Origin: Pirellulales bacterium
Lineage (GTDB): Bacteria; Planctomycetota; Planctomycetia; Pirellulales; Lacipirellulaceae
Reading direction: 5' to 3'
NCBI GenBank assembly: GCA_028279215.1
Contig: JANQOF010000072.1
Span: forward strand, 1 to 64,000
DNA: 64,000 nt
Shown: piece by piece, positions 42,344-50,244 of the stretch
Layout of the letters: each line of letters opens with the position of its first letter
Numbering within the stretch: the first letter of the stretch is position 1
Made by a program: the position numbers and the translations under genes
Notes under the pieces: model-generated
Told to the model about the DNA's origin: nothing
The model's input: only the letters and a program-made list of their open reading frames with translations
Database searches by the model: none

Positions 42344-42975
42344 TGGACGCCTCCAGAAAACGTTGTGTTTACGTCGACGGCACTTCTGCCGTGCTTTGGA
42401 ACTAGGCAGTTGCGAATTTGCCACTCGAAAGTGGTGGATGATGCAAATCCTCAACGTGCAAAACGTAAGTCGCATTCGGTAAAGTGCAACTTTCGATTCC
42501 AATTTATGTGCACATGACCCGGGACGAGTGGCGGGGATCTGTGGGCTGTAGGAGATAGAGGTGCAATAGGGCGTATGCGGCTCAATCGGCGTTTGACGAT
42601 CCGTCGAAAAGGAAAGAACCAGACAGTCACACGATTCCCAGTTCCCTTGCCTCAAGCGACTGGTCAATCAATGATCCGCAAACGGCCCCGCAAATGGCAA
42701 TAGGAATGAGTGCCGCGTCTTCTTGAGCGATGGCTTCAGGGCGCAGCTTCGGCATCCTATAGTGGCAGCGGATCACTCGAACTTTCGAGCCCAAACATAC
42801 GCGCTCGGCTTGAGCTGCCGCAGACCCCCTATTCCCACTAAACCAACCGCCGGCCGTCGCCGCCGTGCGACACTTTTGCCTAAACCCGAGGAATAAGCGA
42901 ATCCGTAACCGTCGCCACCGGTGACAGTTTCAAAAACGACTTCTGCAAGCATCTAACGAGTGCTACCGTTTGCCA
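42344..42975. other. Long gap with a possible small gene
   Basis: About 630 bases between two minus-strand genes. The only gene-like item is a 42-codon frame at 42627-42755, listed separately. I see no repeat or known RNA in the rest. Confidence 0.4.
42627..42755 (-). CDS. Possible 42-residue hydrophobic small protein
   Basis: An ATG-to-TGA frame coding a small protein with a hydrophobic centre (LIPIAICGAVCGSLI) between charged ends. Its composition is unlike random frames and would fit a small membrane protein, but there is no clear ribosome-binding site. Listed with low confidence. Confidence 0.25.
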   Translation of the reverse strand: MPKLRPEAIAQEDAALIPIAICGAVCGSLIDQSLEARELGIV

Positions 42976-43491
42976 TCAACTGCAATACCGAGAAAAGGGC
43001 GCCACCCCCCCCGCTTGGCTTAGCGGATTCTCTGGTCGTATACCTGAACCGGCACCGTATCGTCGATCTCTACCCCGGCCATCGATAGCAACTTCGCCAG
43101 AGACGTGGACCTCGCCACTCTGGACCGAGACACTAAGGGGAGTGTGGTCGTCTATCTCAACCTCTCCCTGAATCGCCACATCAAGTGGGAAGGAGTCGTC
43201 GACCGATACCTCCCCGCCCACGACATTTACATCCAGAGGCTGAGATATGGTGGGGGCTTCGACAGGAGAGATTCTTACAGCGATGTAAGCCAGTAGCCCA
43301 GTCTGGACCACCGCCAGCAGCAAGAGAGACAGCTTTAGGTACCCGTCCCTTGGCTTAGAGTTCACTGGCGGAGATTCACTCCCATCTGGGACAACAAACG
43401 AGTGGCCACACTTCGATCAGCTTGCCTTGAGGCCAACCTGATCGGCCTGAGCACGATGGACGGTGCCACATGATGGACACGGTACGTTCAA
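42976..43491 (-). pseudogene. Zinc-ribbon membrane protein gene interrupted by an in-frame TGA
   Basis: Reading on one frame from 43491: CPSCGTVH, then at 43419-43417 a TGA, then SKCGHSFVVPDG, a membrane helix (KLSLLLLAVVQTGLLAYIAV) and a repetitive beta-rich tail (PLDVNVVGG, PLDVAIQG, PLSVSVQSG). The two halves make a perfect MJ0042-type zinc ribbon if the TGA is read as Cys: C-x2-C at the start and [TGA]-x2-C later. The stop therefore replaces a Cys codon. The likely explanation is a nonsense mutation. The 3' part (42976-43365) could still be made from an internal start. The TTG 43491 start, 10 bases after the upstream stop, is my choice. Confidence 0.65.
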
Positions 43492-43501
43492 AATCTCCCC
43501 C

Positions 43502-44059
43502 CTAGTCCTGCCCCCGCCCAAACAAGCTCTCCAATACATCCGCGCCTTCATCCTGCTCCTCCGTCTCTTCTTCCGCGCTAGCCCCTTTCTTGACCTCTGG
43601 TAGCTTCCCTCCGTGCGTTGCTTGCTCAAGAGCAAACAGCTTGCCCAGAAACTGCGAGCGATTCTCACGGGCTTCTAGGAGCCACAGCCACGCTCCAGCG
43701 CTTGGAGCATCCATCTCAGTAGTCGAAAAGATCATCGCGTGACGATAAGCCCAGCGGACATCTTCGATCAATGACCTAGGGCGTTTATCCTTACCGAAGA
43801 AACCAAGCATCATGCTGGCTCGGTCTGGGCGTTTGTCCTCAAACTCCTTCTCTACCACCAGCCAGGAATGTTGGCGTGCAGCGGGTTTCGTGATGTCACG
43901 CTGCTTCATCAACTCCCGAGTCAGCTCACGGCTACGTTTGGTCCACTGTTTGAACTCCGCAGTATGGTCTCCCCCGCACGCCGCTGAGATTCGGGTACGA
44001 GCTAACGTGGCACGTTGGGAAGTCGTCATCACCTTGCCGGCACTGTAGGGCGCACTCAT
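43502..44059 (-). CDS. Hypothetical island protein
   Basis: A 185-residue soluble protein without recognised domains. Mostly helical and rich in charged residues: EFKQWTKRSRELTRELMKQRDITKPA near the N-terminus, a central segment with several Trp/Tyr (DVRWAYRHAMIF), and an acidic C-terminus (EEETEEQDEGADVLESLFG). ATG 44059 (MSAPYSAGKV) is preferred over the earlier Met at 44140. It lies 10 bases upstream of the broken zinc-ribbon gene and is probably in one operon with it. Confidence 0.55.
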   Translation of the reverse strand: MSAPYSAGKVMTTSQRATLARTRISAACGGDHTAEFKQWTKRSRELTRELMKQRDITKPAARQHSWLVVEKEFEDKRPDRASMMLGFFGKDKRPRSLIEDVRWAYRHAMIFSTTEMDAPSAGAWLWLLEARENRSQFLGKLFALEQATHGGKLPEVKKGASAEEETEEQDEGADVLESLFGRGQD

Positions 44060-44429
44060 TGCTTTTGGTGTCTCCTTGAACACGGGAACAATAACGTATG
44101 GAACCAACGCTGCGGCTGGGGGTCGGGGTAAAAAAACCAACCGAAAGACCCCCCACCCCCCTTTGCTTGGCCGAGCATTCCTCTAAACCAAGTCTACGCT
44201 TCAACGTTGGCGCACTCAACACAATGCGCAGACACCACTTCGCAACACCATCAAAGCTCCAAACTAGCGCCACGCGCAAAACGGTACATACCGTTTTGGC
44301 AATTCCGACTACCGCTAATCATCGAGAAACAATGAGAGTGAATGCAATGGTTTGCAATCGGGGTTTGAGCGTATAGAATGTCGATACGTGAAGAGGAAAA
44401 CGCCAAAAAACGATGAGGCCCATGGTATT
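44060..44429. other. Right end of the island, no gene
   Basis: About 370 bases between the last island gene and attR. Apart from the palindromic site (44274-44301) I see no feature. Minus-strand frames across attR only read through the tRNA fragment. Confidence 0.5.
44274..44301. promoter_or_regulatory. Right palindromic island-end site
   Basis: GCGCAAAACGGTA and TACCGTTTTGGCA around a 2-nt centre, with perfect 9-bp inner arms (44278-44297). It is the inverted counterpart of 32418-32445 and lies 128 bases inside attR. Confidence 0.7.
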
Positions 44430-44475
44430 CTGTCGATCCAGTGGTTGCGGGTTCGAGTCCCGTCCGCGTCGCTAG
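44430..44475. repeat. Right attachment site (attR), partial tRNA-Asp copy
   Basis: 46 bases identical to 32304-32349: anticodon loop 3' part, T-arm and acceptor 3' strand of tRNA-Asp. The 5' half is missing, so this copy is not a functional tRNA. Confidence 0.93.
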
Positions 44476-44483
44476 TGCAAGAA

Positions 44484-44516
44484 CCCCGCAAGACGTGAGT
44501 TTTGGCGGGGCTTTTT
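44484..44516 (+). terminator. Original tRNA-Asp terminator, displaced by the island
   Basis: CCCCGC (44484-44489) and GCGGGG (44505-44510) with additional pairing toward the loop, followed by CTTTTTG. It starts 9 bases after attR. In the pre-insertion chromosome it would directly follow tRNA-Asp, which is now 12 kb away. Confidence 0.75.
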
Positions 44517-44623
44517 GTGCGCATGATGGCAATTCGCAACTATGTTCCCCACGCTGTAGTTTGAGACCTTCTTAGCTCGGCAGGCATTCGAGCATCTGTG
44601 CCCCCTGTAGTCCAATCAAGACA

Positions 44624-45529
44624 ATGTCGGCCGAAACCGTTAACTACCTCGACCCTGCGGTGCTGGCCAAGTTAGAGGGCTTGCAGCTTCGGGCGGCGCG
44701 GATCGTTGAGGGCTATGTATCGGGATTGCATCGCAGCCCGTATCAAGGGTTTTCTGTCGAGTTCGCCGAGCATCGCGAGTATGCGCCAGGCGACGACTTG
44801 CGCTACGTCGACTGGAAGGTGTTTGGCAAGACCGACAAGGTCTACCTGAAGCAGTACGAGGAAGAGACGAATCTGATTTGTTATCTCTTGCTCGATACGA
44901 GCGAGAGCATGCAGTATCAAAGTGCCGCGGCACCTCTCTCGAAGTTGGAGTACGCACAATGCGCCGCGGCCGCGCTTGCCTATCTGGTGGTGCGGCAGCA
45001 AGACAGCGCGGGGCTGGTGACGTTCGACGACGCGGTGCGACAGTTCGTCAGGCCCAGTTCCAGCGCAACCCATCTGTCTCAGATGGTACAGGTCATGGAA
45101 CAAACCGACGCAGTGCGAAAGACACGGACCGGACCGATCTTCCACGAACTTGCCGAGCGGTTCAACCGCCGGGGCATCGTGTTCATTCTCTCCGACCTGT
45201 TCGACGATGCGGACGAAATGCTTGCCGGTCTGAAACACTTTCGCCATCGCCGCCACGATGTCGTTGTGCTACACGTCCTCGACCCGGCAGAACTCGACTT
45301 TCCGTTCCAGCACGCTACGATGTTTCACGGAATGGAAGCGTTAGGCGATCTGCTGGTTGAACCCGCCCAAATACGTAAAGCGTATCAACAGGAGATCAGC
45401 CGATTCACTGCCCAAGTCCGTACTGGTTGCCTTGCCCATGGCGCCGACTACGTACAAATGCAAACCGACACACCGTTGGACGTCGCACTGTCGACGTACC
45501 TTTCCCACCGCCGCCGTCGGGTGCAATAA
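44624..45529 (+). CDS. DUF58 domain protein (vWA-like)
   Basis: A 301-residue cytoplasmic protein. The DUF58 signature DLRYVDWKVFGKTDKVYLKQ lies at ~58-77, followed by LLLDTSESM, a MIDAS-type DxSxS motif, at about 90-96. DUF58 proteins work with MoxR AAA+ ATPases and BatA/BatB-like membrane vWA proteins in chaperone-like assembly of periplasmic or membrane complexes. Two such membrane proteins follow, but no MoxR gene is next to it; the upstream neighbour is the island edge. First gene of a plus-strand run. Confidence 0.9.
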   Translation: MSAETVNYLDPAVLAKLEGLQLRAARIVEGYVSGLHRSPYQGFSVEFAEHREYAPGDDLRYVDWKVFGKTDKVYLKQYEEETNLICYLLLDTSESMQYQSAAAPLSKLEYAQCAAAALAYLVVRQQDSAGLVTFDDAVRQFVRPSSSATHLSQMVQVMEQTDAVRKTRTGPIFHELAERFNRRGIVFILSDLFDDADEMLAGLKHFRHRRHDVVVLHVLDPAELDFPFQHATMFHGMEALGDLLVEPAQIRKAYQQEISRFTAQVRTGCLAHGADYVQMQTDTPLDVALSTYLSHRRRRVQ

Positions 45530-45563
45530 AGGAGTTATCGCTTCGTAGTTCACCACTGATTCT

Positions 45564-47840
45564 TTGTCATTCGTGTCCGCTAAGGTTCCCCTTCTCGCAT
45601 TCGGTTTCGGCAACCTTGCCATGCTCGGTTGGCTGGCGGCGGCTGCTGCGCCGATCTTGATCCACTTGTGGATGCGGCACACGCATCGCGACACGCGTTG
45701 GGCGGCAATGGAGTTCTTGCGCGAAGCGATCAAGCGAAACGCTCGCCGATTGAAGCTGCAACAATGGCTACTGCTGGCAGTCCGGACGTTGCTACTGCTG
45801 CTCTTGGCCTTCGCGGCGGCCAAGCCGTATCTGAGCGGATGGAACCTGCTGACCGGAGGGCCGAAGATTCACCGAGTTCTGGTGCTCGATGGATCAATGT
45901 CGATGCAGTACAAGTCGGGAGACCAATCGCTTTTCGATCGCGCCAAGCAGTACGCTGTCAAAGTCATTGAAAGCGGGAACTCTGTCGATCTTATCTCCGT
46001 CTGCCTGTTGGCCGGTCCACCCCAGACAATCGTCGCGGGCCCGATCGCCGACGCGCGGCGGGCAAGCGCACAAATCGCCTCCCTTGAGCCAACCTACGGC
46101 CGCGGGAACTTGAGCGAGACGCTGGCCGTGGTCAAAGAACTGATTGACGATTCAGCCGACGAAGCCTCGGTGCACGAAGTGGTGTTTTTCACCGAACTAG
46201 CGGCGCACTCGTGGCATGCAGCGATCGACCAACCTGCAACCATCGCCCAGATTGAAGACCTGGCTAACTTGGCGAAGTTGACGGTCGTGGACGTCGGGGC
46301 AATCGGCCCGGAAAACGTATCGGTCGGTAGTCTTCGTTTGGCCGGATCGCTGCCGACAACAGCTGGACCGGTTCGTCTGGAGTGTGAGGTTGCGAACCAC
46401 GGACCTTCACGTGTATACGACGTGGTCGTTCAGTTGGTCAATAGCGGTGTCGCGATCGACGAGCAATCGATCTCGCTACCGGCTGGCGGCACGACCACCG
46501 TTGCCTTTGATGTCCAATTAGCCGAGTCAGGATGGCAAACAATCGCTGTTCGCACACCTAGCGACAACTTGGCCGCTGACGATGTAGCTTGGCTAACGTT
46601 GGACGTGAAGCCACGCGTCCGCGTGCTATTGGTCGAAGGCGCGCCGGGCGCAGCCAAGTACCTACAGCACGCACTGAACCCAGGCGGCCAAACTTCCCCC
46701 ATCGAGGCAACTGTGATTCCGGAAGGGGCGCTGGTCGAAACGCCGCTAGACGACTTCGACGTGGTGTTCCTGTGCAACGTGGCGCGAATCACGCAAGGCG
46801 AACGCGACTACCTGCACCGTTACGTCGTCAACGGTGGCAACTTGGTACTCTTCTTGGGCGATCGCATCCTGCCGGAAGTGTACAACGACGTGCTCGCGCA
46901 GCAGCAGCAGAACTTGGCGACTCCCCCGGCCGCCGCCATGGGGATTGGCCGAGGGCAGCGAAGCACCAATCTGTTGTACTCGGACCGGGCGCCAGCGATG
47001 CGGCTCGTCAAGCAGGCCGACGCGCCGGCGGACGCGCTGCTGCCCGCCGAGGTTGGCGAGTTGCGATCAAGCGAAGAGTTTGGTCTCGATCCGCTCGATT
47101 ATCGACATCCCATCGCAGCAGCTTTTCGCGGCAGCGAACGGGCCGGCCTGTTGTCGACACCGGTGTCGCGTTACTACGAACTCAAACCGTCGGACGCAGC
47201 CACCGTGGCGCTCGCATTACCGTCGGGCGATCCATTCCTTGTCACAGCTCCGTGCGGCGACGGGATGGTCGCAGTGATCGCCTCTTCTGCATCACTCGAC
47301 ACCATCGATCCCGCGACAGTCCAACCGTGGACCATGCTTCCTGCGTGGCCCAGTTTCTTACCGATCGTCCGCGAACTTGTAGTATTTGGGCTGGAACAGA
47401 ATCGCGATGCGAATCGGGCCGAGCCTGGCATGGTGATTTCCGGAGCTTTGCCACCCACATGGGCCAAAGCCAGCGTGGATCTCTTGCGACCCGATGGGCG
47501 CGTCGACTCCGTGCCGGTGGTGCGTGGCGATGGAATCGTTGAGTGGAGTTACACCTCGACCGACTTGCCAGGCGCCTACACGGTGTTGTCCACTGCGTCG
47601 AACGAGCCGCTGTCCGTCGCGACCGTCAACGTGCCTGGCACGGAGAGCGGTCTGACGCGGGTTGCCACCGATAGTTTACCGGACAGCTTCCAAGTGCAAA
47701 CGACGACCGGCGATCTCCAAAGGACGTTGGCTAATGTCGGCGCCACGACGGATCTGCATCGATGGTTGCTGTACGCAGTACTGGCGTTGCTGTTGATCGA
47801 GTCGGTCATGGCGTGGGCTTTTGCTGGGAGAGCCGCATGA
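45564..47840 (+). CDS. BatA-like membrane vWA protein
   Basis: About 758 residues. The N-terminal BatA (aerotolerance regulator) segment is LGWLAAAAAPILIHLWMRHT with WAAMEFLREA, then a second membrane helix near residue 75-90. A vWA domain follows with a MIDAS DGSMS near residue 108. The middle has CARDB-like beta domains and a class-I glutamine-amidotransferase-like region (RVRVLLVEGAPGA to GGNLVLFLGD). One helix ends the protein. The start is TTG 45564 or GTG 45573; neither can be preferred firmly. The stop overlaps the next ATG (ATGA). Confidence 0.85.
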   Translation: MSFVSAKVPLLAFGFGNLAMLGWLAAAAAPILIHLWMRHTHRDTRWAAMEFLREAIKRNARRLKLQQWLLLAVRTLLLLLLAFAAAKPYLSGWNLLTGGPKIHRVLVLDGSMSMQYKSGDQSLFDRAKQYAVKVIESGNSVDLISVCLLAGPPQTIVAGPIADARRASAQIASLEPTYGRGNLSETLAVVKELIDDSADEASVHEVVFFTELAAHSWHAAIDQPATIAQIEDLANLAKLTVVDVGAIGPENVSVGSLRLAGSLPTTAGPVRLECEVANHGPSRVYDVVVQLVNSGVAIDEQSISLPAGGTTTVAFDVQLAESGWQTIAVRTPSDNLAADDVAWLTLDVKPRVRVLLVEGAPGAAKYLQHALNPGGQTSPIEATVIPEGALVETPLDDFDVVFLCNVARITQGERDYLHRYVVNGGNLVLFLGDRILPEVYNDVLAQQQQNLATPPAAAMGIGRGQRSTNLLYSDRAPAMRLVKQADAPADALLPAEVGELRSSEEFGLDPLDYRHPIAAAFRGSERAGLLSTPVSRYYELKPSDAATVALALPSGDPFLVTAPCGDGMVAVIASSASLDTIDPATVQPWTMLPAWPSFLPIVRELVVFGLEQNRDANRAEPGMVISGALPPTWAKASVDLLRPDGRVDSVPVVRGDGIVEWSYTSTDLPGAYTVLSTASNEPLSVATVNVPGTESGLTRVATDSLPDSFQVQTTTGDLQRTLANVGATTDLHRWLLYAVLALLLIESVMAWAFAGRAA

Positions 47841-50146
47841 CTCTGCTTGCGCAGGCCAGTGACGACCAGAATCTCGTATGGCAACTGCAATCCCAATGGC
47901 CGTGGTCGCCGTGGTTCACGGTGGTGTTCGTGGTCGTCGTAGTTATGGGAGTCGCGTACTTGTACGCGCGCGAGTCGTCGCCCGCCGGCCCTGCGTATCG
48001 CGCACTGCTGGCGGTACTTCGCCTCACCACGTTCGCTCTGGTGTTGTTGATGCTCAGTGAACTGCTGCTTGCAGCCACGAGAAATGGTCTGCCCAGGTTG
48101 ATCGTATTGGTCGATCACTCGGCAAGCATGGGCCTAGAGCAACCGGCGGATTCCGCCGATGGATCGGGCCGGTCAAGGCTCGAGGCCGCCCGCGATCTGC
48201 TAGTCAACAACGATGCTGAGTTGCTCCGCAAGCTTCAGGATCAGTACCACTTAGAAGTGGTCGCCGTGGCCGATGGCTCGATGCAACTCGATGGCGATAG
48301 CCCCGAGCAACTCGCCGAACAATTGCTTGACCTGAATACGGAAGGTCCAACCGCAGCGTATTCTCGGTTGGGCGACGGCGTGATGTCCGTAGTCGACTCG
48401 CCGGGTGGTGTGCCTCCAGCGGGAGTCATATTGGCGACCGATGGGCGCACGACGGCGGGTCGCTCGCTCGACGAGGCCGCGGCGCATGCACGACAACGCG
48501 GCGTACCGGTCTACACCATCGGCTACGGCACGAAGAGCACTCCACCCAATTTGCAAATCGGGAACCTCCTCGCCGACCGCAAGGCGTTCGTTGGCGACCT
48601 GGTGGCAATCAACGTCCGCCTTGAGGCTCGCGGCATCGACGAGGAGTCGGCAATGGTTCGCGTTCGCGATACCGCCACCGGCGAAGTCACGGCAGAACAA
48701 ATGGTCGATATTGCTGGCAGTCCATTCACCAAGCGATTGCAGTTGATTGTACAACCCAAACGCAAAGGCCAAGCAACCTACGAGGTCAACGTTGAAGCTA
48801 TCGCCGATGAACGAGATACGACAGACAACACGCTACAACACACCATCGAAGTCACCGACGATCAGGTCCGCGTCCTCTTGGCGGCTGGTTATCCGAGCTA
48901 CGAGTTTCGCTACCTGAAGAATCTGCTCGAACGTGACTCGTCGTTCGTATTGCATAGCTATCTACAAGAGGCCGACGTCGACTACGTACAACAAGACGCC
49001 ACGGCAATTGCCCAACTTCCGATGGAAGTTGATGGGTTGGACGATACCGACGTGGTCGTGTTGATGGATCTCAACCCGCGGCTGCTACCGCCGCGATGGT
49101 GGCAAAACGTCGAACGGCACGTAGTCGACCAGGGAGGTGGCCTAGTGCTCGTGGCGGGCCCGCGTTACTTCCCATGGCAATACGCCAGCACGCCGGCCAT
49201 TGGCACGCTCTCGCCAGTCGAAGGTCAATCGGCCGGTCGAGTTGGCGGTGTGTACGACCCCGGCTTTCGGCTTGTTTTAACCCCACTGGCTAGCGGCAAC
49301 GCAGCGATGCAGTTAGGCCAAACCGCGCAAGAGTCGCTCTCGATCTGGCAGGGCTTGCCGCCGTTCTATTGGTATGTTGCCGGCGAAGTGAAGCCCGCAG
49401 CGCGCGTGTTGGCGACTCACCCATCGGCGCGGGCCACCGATGGCAACCTTGTGCCATTGGTCGCATCGCAGTTCGTTGGTTCGGGACGCGTGGTATATCA
49501 CGGCGTCGATTCCACCTGGCGATGGCGGTACCGCGTGGGCGAGGTGTTCTTTGCGCGGTATTGGGGCCAAATGTTGCGACGTCTGGCTCGTTCGAAACTG
49601 CTCGACGAAGGCGAGCAAGCGGAGCTGCTGGTCGAACGCGACCAATACGACCTCGGGCAGCCGGTCCGTTTGTTACTACGAGCAAATGGCAAAACAATCG
49701 CGGAGCAAGGAGAATTGGAACTCTTACTTAGCGCACCAGGGCAGGCCAGTCGTCGAGTAACGCTACGCCCCAGCCGTGCCAGTCCTGACCTATTGCAGGC
49801 CACGCTCACCAATCTCGCGCCCGGCAAGTACAGGGCGACCGTCGCCAGTTCCGAACAGGCCGGGGTATTCGACCCGGTGGAGTTCAGCGTCGTCGCGCCG
49901 CCAGACGAGCTTGCCGACATCACCATGAACCAGTCGGGTCTAGAGAACCTGTCGTCGAGCACCTATGGAAAGTTCTATACTGCCCAAAACGCCCAGGCGA
50001 TCGTCGACGACCTGCCTAAGGGCCAAAAAGTGCCGTTGGAGGTGCTTCCGCCGCTGGAGATATGGAATCAATGGTGGATATTGGCCGCGATTACGGCCTG
50101 CCTGACCACCGAATGGATTTTGCGTAAACGTCAGGCCATGCTGTAG
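47837..50146 (+). CDS. Membrane vWA protein with amidotransferase-like domain
   Basis: A 769-residue protein organised like its upstream neighbour: two N-terminal membrane helices (about 28-50 and 65-82), a vWA domain with MIDAS DHSAS near residue 96, beta domains, a glutamine-amidotransferase-like fold (VRVLLAAGYPSYEFRYLKNLLERD and GGGLVLVAGPRYFPW) and a C-terminal helix. The ATG overlaps the upstream stop by four bases. This pair probably forms the membrane part of a DUF58-linked complex. Confidence 0.85.
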   Translation: MTLLAQASDDQNLVWQLQSQWPWSPWFTVVFVVVVVMGVAYLYARESSPAGPAYRALLAVLRLTTFALVLLMLSELLLAATRNGLPRLIVLVDHSASMGLEQPADSADGSGRSRLEAARDLLVNNDAELLRKLQDQYHLEVVAVADGSMQLDGDSPEQLAEQLLDLNTEGPTAAYSRLGDGVMSVVDSPGGVPPAGVILATDGRTTAGRSLDEAAAHARQRGVPVYTIGYGTKSTPPNLQIGNLLADRKAFVGDLVAINVRLEARGIDEESAMVRVRDTATGEVTAEQMVDIAGSPFTKRLQLIVQPKRKGQATYEVNVEAIADERDTTDNTLQHTIEVTDDQVRVLLAAGYPSYEFRYLKNLLERDSSFVLHSYLQEADVDYVQQDATAIAQLPMEVDGLDDTDVVVLMDLNPRLLPPRWWQNVERHVVDQGGGLVLVAGPRYFPWQYASTPAIGTLSPVEGQSAGRVGGVYDPGFRLVLTPLASGNAAMQLGQTAQESLSIWQGLPPFYWYVAGEVKPAARVLATHPSARATDGNLVPLVASQFVGSGRVVYHGVDSTWRWRYRVGEVFFARYWGQMLRRLARSKLLDEGEQAELLVERDQYDLGQPVRLLLRANGKTIAEQGELELLLSAPGQASRRVTLRPSRASPDLLQATLTNLAPGKYRATVASSEQAGVFDPVEFSVVAPPDELADITMNQSGLENLSSSTYGKFYTAQNAQAIVDDLPKGQKVPLEVLPPLEIWNQWWILAAITACLTTEWILRKRQAML

Positions 50147-50244
50147 GATGTGGGGAAGGAATATCCCGCCGTCATAACCTCACGCGTGGCAGTGCCTGAT
50201 TGCTGGCGCGTGTTTCCCGCTAGGCTTCCACCCCGGCCACCAAA

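Larger units (their letters stand above)
32304..44475. mobile_element. Genomic island integrated in tRNA-Asp
   Basis: A 12.2 kb segment bounded by a perfect 46-bp direct repeat (32304-32349 and 44430-44475) that corresponds to the 3' half of tRNA-Asp. The integrase-type gene lies directly inside the left end, as expected. Inverted 28-bp palindromic sites lie just inside both ends. Cargo is mostly small hypothetical, exported and regulatory genes, and several stretches are more AT-rich than the flanks. The integrase is truncated, so the island is probably no longer mobile on its own. Confidence 0.92.

Noticed and set aside
43366..43500. Selenocysteine at the TGA of the zinc-ribbon gene as a firm call
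   Set aside because: No convincing SECIS-type hairpin follows and Sec in a structural zinc site is not expected; kept only as an alternative in the findings.
32304..44475. CRISPR array or cas genes in the island
   Set aside because: No regularly spaced repeats or Cas-like proteins were seen; the repeats present are a pair of att sites and one inverted site pair.
44251..44539. Minus-strand frames across attR
   Set aside because: They translate the tRNA fragment; such frames are a well-known artefact of tRNA sequence.
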